Notes under the pieces: model-generated
What the model saw: only the letters and a program-made list of their open reading frames with translations
Told to the model about the DNA's origin: nothing
Databases searched by the model: none
Made by a program: the position numbers and the translations under genes
Assembly (NCBI GenBank): GCA_038123715.1
Contig: JAYPAN010000017.1
Location: 1 to 35,922, forward strand
Source of the DNA: JAYPAN01 sp038123715
GTDB taxonomy: Bacteria > Pseudomonadota > Alphaproteobacteria > RS24
Length of the DNA stretch: 35,922 nucleotides
Direction: 5' to 3'
In this document: in pieces, positions 32,711-35,922 of the stretch
Numbering within the stretch: the stretch's first letter is position 1
Layout of the letters: each line of letters begins with the position of its first letter

Positions 32711-33931
32711 ATGTTGAGTGACATTGTTTCTTCATGCGACCGGTATTCGGGCTTTGCCGAAAATGACAGGCAAAGGCACACATTCTCGGTAATCGGCGCA
32801 AAGTTCAAGGCTGGTTTTCGGCCCATTGGCTTATGCGTGGTTTTGGTGTTTTTCACAGCTTGCGGCAAATTTACCCAGCAACCCGAAACCTTGGCAGTGG
32901 CCGCCGCGGTCAACCCGTCGGAAGTTTCCGAATTCGGCTCGGAATACGCGCTTGGCACGCCTTCAACACTCGCCGCCGCGACCGAGGCGTTGTTTTTGGG
33001 CGACCAGGCCGACCACCCATATGAAGCCGATAATGGCGATGTCTATCCCAGCCTGCGCGAAGCCCATCAACAGCTTAACCCGCTGTCCAATCTGCCGATT
33101 GCCAGTCTCGACACCAATGCCAATGTGCAATGGAATCAGGGCTGGACGGGCAAGGGCGTGAATGTCGCCGTGGTCGATGGTTTCACGGCCAATGACCGGA
33201 TTGACAGCCATGGCGACAAAGTGGCGCTTATCGTCAACAGCGTGGCGCCGGAGGCCGAGATTTTTTTCTATGATTTTCTGTTTATCAACGCCTCAGCCGA
33301 GACGGCGTGGGAGAATATGAACACGAATGGCTATTTCATCGCCAATAATTCCTTTGGGCGCGCGCGCAATAACAGCAGCACCGGCGAAGAAGATACGGAT
33401 TTCGCCTCCGATGTCGCCGCCATGGTGGCGCTGAATTACAAAGCGACCGGGCCGACCAATTTCGACCCGAAAATGCTGTTTATTTTTGCCGCCGGCAATT
33501 CCGGTCGGCATTGTCCCGACCGGCGCATCCATGAATGTTCGTTCAATGCCGCCGTCACTCACGGGCTGCGCCAACGCGGCGTGGCCGACCGGGAGGCGAT
33601 GATTTGGGTCGGCGCGCTGAATGATGAAGGCACGGATTTGGCCGATTACAGCCACTCCGCCGGTTTGATGGCCAATGATTTCATGGTCGCTCATGACAAT
33701 GTGCTGACCGATGGTGACAGCGCCGGCACTTCTTATGCCGCGCCGCGCGTGGCTGGTGCGGCAGCGCTTGTCCGGCACAAATTTCCGCAATTGACCGGCA
33801 TGCAAATCAAAGAGATTTTGCTCGATACGGCGCGCGATTTGGGCGCGGACGGGCCAGACCCGATATTTGGTCATGGCGCATTGGATTTATCCAATAGTTT
33901 AAGCCCGCAAGGCGAATTGGTGCCGGATTGA
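32711..33931 (+). CDS. exported S8 (subtilisin-like) serine protease
   Basis: Serine protease of 406 residues. A long polar N terminus of about 33 residues leads to a hydrophobic segment FRPIGLCVVLVFFTACGK; Cys51 could be lipidated (lipobox FTAC is imperfect), or the segment could be an anchor. The catalytic triad is visible: Asp156 in VAVVDGFTAND, His167 in DSHGDKVAL and Ser341 in GTSYAAPRVAGAAAL, with oxyanion Asn263 in FAAGNSG. The usual HGT motif is HGD, slightly atypical. No propeptide inhibitor domain or barrel is attached. No other in-frame start shortens the leader. The stop overlaps the next gene's ATG, so the two are translationally coupled. The substrate is unknown. Confidence 0.88.
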   Translation: MLSDIVSSCDRYSGFAENDRQRHTFSVIGAKFKAGFRPIGLCVVLVFFTACGKFTQQPETLAVAAAVNPSEVSEFGSEYALGTPSTLAAATEALFLGDQADHPYEADNGDVYPSLREAHQQLNPLSNLPIASLDTNANVQWNQGWTGKGVNVAVVDGFTANDRIDSHGDKVALIVNSVAPEAEIFFYDFLFINASAETAWENMNTNGYFIANNSFGRARNNSSTGEEDTDFASDVAAMVALNYKATGPTNFDPKMLFIFAAGNSGRHCPDRRIHECSFNAAVTHGLRQRGVADREAMIWVGALNDEGTDLADYSHSAGLMANDFMVAHDNVLTDGDSAGTSYAAPRVAGAAALVRHKFPQLTGMQIKEILLDTARDLGADGPDPIFGHGALDLSNSLSPQGELVPD

Positions 33932-34506
33932 TGCCCGTATTGCCTGCCCGTCTCCCATTTCGCCTTCTGCCGCTTCTGCTCGTCATGCTTATTATGGGGG
34001 CGCATACCGCGCGCGCCGACAGCCGGTTTGACCTGATACAATTGCAAGCCGCCTCCAGCCATTTCGCCTCGCATGTTTGGGGCGGCAATTTCCGCGCCCC
34101 CAATGGGCGCGATTTCAATATGACGCATTATTATGAAGCGCAAAATCCATTGTTTCATGCGCGCGGAACGCTGGCTATTGCGCGCGGTAAGGGCGCTTAC
34201 TGGCTGGTGCCAGGTCTGGTTGATGCGGGCTATCGGGCGACGCTTTATCGTGCCGAGCCGACATTGCGCTTGGGCTTTGGCACAAGCTGGCAGACCGGGC
34301 CTTTATCCATGCTTAGTGTGATTGCCGATAATATATTGGCGACCGGCGGCGATGTGTCGGAGCGCGCCTGCGCCGATAAATATGGCCGTCGCTATCATTG
34401 CGGCACCGGCCTGACCTGGACTGATTATCAAACCGACAGCACCAGTCAGCGCCAAAATGACGCCGCCATGCCGAAATTACGGATGAAATTTGTCAGCCGG
34501 TTTTAA
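33931..34506 (+). CDS. exported protein of unknown function coupled to the subtilase
   Basis: 191 residues that I do not recognise. A clear signal peptide (hydrophobic LLPLLLVMLIMG, cleavage near TARA before DSR) is followed by alternating polar/hydrophobic strands with many aromatic residues and a C-terminal Phe, features compatible with a small outer-membrane beta-barrel or barrel fragment. Two cysteines in ERACADKYGRRYHCGTG may form a disulfide. It begins within TGATG at the subtilase stop, so translation is coupled and a joint function is likely: a translocator, inhibitor or target. Its 3' end overlaps the convergent dehydrogenase gene by 14 bases. Some S8 proteases are autotransporters; a split version is conceivable but untested. 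Confidence 0.7.
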   Translation: MPVLPARLPFRLLPLLLVMLIMGAHTARADSRFDLIQLQAASSHFASHVWGGNFRAPNGRDFNMTHYYEAQNPLFHARGTLAIARGKGAYWLVPGLVDAGYRATLYRAEPTLRLGFGTSWQTGPLSMLSVIADNILATGGDVSERACADKYGRRYHCGTGLTWTDYQTDSTSQRQNDAAMPKLRMKFVSRF

Positions 34507-35782
34507 GGCCGCCCAAATCCAAATCAACAAACCGCCCGCCATCTGCCGCTAATTTACGCAGTGTTTCAGCCGGTGCAAAACGCTCATCGGCGGCGGCCAG
34601 TTTTTCCATTTGCGCGAGGATTTTATCAGCACCCACAAGGTCGCCATAAAACATCGGGCCTGCCGTGTCGCCGGGCCAGCCATAGCCATAGGCCCAAATC
34701 ACATCAATATCTTCGGGTCGTTGCGCCTTATTATCTTCCAAAATCCGCACTGCCTCATTGACCATGGGATACATGCAGCGGGCGATAATCCCCGCCTCGT
34801 CCAGCGTGCCGGCACCGGCGGCAATGCCGGTTACCTCGGCAATTACCTGCTCGGTCACCGCCGAAGGCTGGCGCTGCATATTCTCGTCATAATCATAATA
34901 ACCGGCACCGGTTTTCTGGCCGCGCCTGTCCATCTCGCACAGCGCATCGCGGATGGGGTTGCTGGTCGTCGCGCCTTTTTTCCAGCCAATATCAAGGCCG
35001 GCCAAATCCGACATTTGGAACGGCCCCATTTTGAAGCCGAAACTGTTAAACGCATTATCGACATCCCACGGCATGACGCCCTGATTGACCAAATCCATGG
35101 CTTGTGTCTGGCGCGCCGCCAAAATGCGATTGCCGACAAAGCCCGGACACACGCCAACAAGCGCCGCCACTTTGCCGATTTTCTTGGCCAAATCCATTGA
35201 GGTGGCGACCACATCATTGGCGGTTTTGTCAGCGCGCACAATTTCAAGCAATTTCATGACATTGGCGGGTGAGAAAAAATGCAGGCCAATCACATCTTCG
35301 GGTCGCTTGGTTTGCGCGGCAATCTCGTCAATATTGAGACCCGACGTATTGGTGCCAAGTATCGACCCCGGCTTGGCGATTTTGTCCAATGTCGCGAAAA
35401 TTGACTTTTTCAGCTCCATATCCTCAAACACCGCCTCGATAATCAAATCGCAATCAGCCAGTGCCGACATGTCCAGCGCGCCGGTAATGCGCCCCATGCG
35501 TGCTTCCACCTCGGACTGCTCAAAGCGACCGCGATCAGCGCTGCGCTGATAGTTTTTCCGCATCACACCCAGCCCGCGCTCAAGCGCTTCCTGCTTGGTT
35601 TCGACCATGGTGACCTCAATGCCCACCGTGGCAAAATTCATCGCAATCCCGCCGCCCATTGTGCCGGCTCCGATAATGCCGACTTTGCCAATCGGGCGCA
35701 GCGCAACAGTGTCAGGCAGCCCGTCAATCTCCCAGACTTTGCGCGTGGCCTCATTCATATAATCCGCTGCATTTTGTGACAT
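34493..35782 (-). CDS. 3-hydroxyacyl-CoA dehydrogenase
   Basis: NAD-dependent beta-oxidation enzyme of 429 residues converting 3-hydroxyacyl-CoA to 3-ketoacyl-CoA. The Rossmann motif VGIIGAGTMGGGIA is at about 34-47. The catalytic His is in GLHFFSPANVMKLLEIV (about 165) and its partner Glu follows in the same motif. Two C-terminal 3HCDH domains run from about 215 to 400, including GPFQMSDLAGLDIGW. The layout matches the dehydrogenase part of FadB/FadJ proteins, but the enoyl-CoA hydratase domain is absent. The start is firm: a GGGGGAGGA ribosome site precedes the ATG. The window ends before any upstream partner is visible. Fatty-acid or branched acyl substrates are both possible. Confidence 0.94.
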   Translation of the reverse strand: MSQNAADYMNEATRKVWEIDGLPDTVALRPIGKVGIIGAGTMGGGIAMNFATVGIEVTMVETKQEALERGLGVMRKNYQRSADRGRFEQSEVEARMGRITGALDMSALADCDLIIEAVFEDMELKKSIFATLDKIAKPGSILGTNTSGLNIDEIAAQTKRPEDVIGLHFFSPANVMKLLEIVRADKTANDVVATSMDLAKKIGKVAALVGVCPGFVGNRILAARQTQAMDLVNQGVMPWDVDNAFNSFGFKMGPFQMSDLAGLDIGWKKGATTSNPIRDALCEMDRRGQKTGAGYYDYDENMQRQPSAVTEQVIAEVTGIAAGAGTLDEAGIIARCMYPMVNEAVRILEDNKAQRPEDIDVIWAYGYGWPGDTAGPMFYGDLVGADKILAQMEKLAAADERFAPAETLRKLAADGGRFVDLDLGGLKTG

Positions 35783-35922
35783 TACGTTCCTCCCCCTTCA
35801 GGCTTTTGCCGTTCTGTTGAATCTTGACCGAGAGCCTAGCATGGCCGTCAAAATTGTAAACTGTGAGAAATCTGTTCAAGACAGTGCGCCCAAACAAGCT
35901 GCCCAACAATCTGCCAATACAA
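35783..35922. other. 5' region of the dehydrogenase gene at the window edge
   Basis: This stretch contains the strong ribosome site of the dehydrogenase and presumably its promoter. I see no start of another gene, hairpin or clear -35/-10 pair before the window ends. Confidence 0.4.

Noticed and set aside
1..35922. tRNA, rRNA, CRISPR arrays, insertion sequences, integrases or attachment sites.
   Set aside because: Reading both strands gave no transposase or integrase motifs, no regularly spaced repeats of CRISPR length and no tRNA-like cloverleaf that I could support.

Overview
The window looks like an alphaproteobacterial chromosome of moderate-to-high GC (my impression, not counted). The grounds are a membrane-free PhoR with PhoU and PhoB, a DUF2497/PopZ-like C-terminal domain, a small CRYW-type cysteine protein, CHASE2 cyclase architecture, and frequent ATGA stop/start overlaps. 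I cannot fix the order or genus. I found no rRNA, tRNA, CRISPR, transposase or prophage gene, and no gene-free stretch longer than 300 bases.

The dominant theme is a nearly complete type IVa-like pilus system in several blocks. Block 1 (104-9139) holds a CHASE2 adenylate cyclase, an MBL-fold hydrolase, a membrane protein with a SHOCT-like tail and two minor pilins on the plus strand. These converge on a minor pilin, a 1004-residue secretin and a PopZ-like protein on the minus strand. Block 2 (9308-13684) has prepilin peptidase PilD divergent from retraction ATPase PilT, then major pilin PilA followed by a PglL-like O-oligosaccharyltransferase. A Rho-independent terminator lies across the start of that transferase. 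Block 3 (20553-28042) is a tight minus-strand operon: a PilM-PilN fusion, PilO-like, a PilP-like protein carrying LysM and SPOR domains, extension ATPase PilB and platform protein PilC.

Between the pilus blocks lie a partner-switching pair (13878-16295: a STAS antagonist and a GAF-PP2C-HATPase protein combining phosphatase and anti-sigma-type kinase), a MoxR-DUF58-transglutaminase operon (16292-20206) and a small cysteine-rich protein (20306-20545). The right part (28258-35782) is ordinary accessory or housekeeping content: a TauD-type dioxygenase, a DsbA-fold isomerase, phoR-phoU-phoB with a good Pho box in front of phoU, a subtilase overlapping a small exported protein, and a 3-hydroxyacyl-CoA dehydrogenase.

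Together, PilB, PilC, PilT and PilMN-O-P would drive fibre assembly and retraction through the secretin. PilD would process PilA and three minor pilins, and the PglL-like protein would glycosylate pilin. The LysM/SPOR domains on the PilP-like subunit and the PopZ-like protein beside the secretin suggest that the machine is tied to peptidoglycan and to the pole or septum. The cyclase/MBL pair and the STAS switch are candidate signalling inputs. These functional links are inference from gene order.
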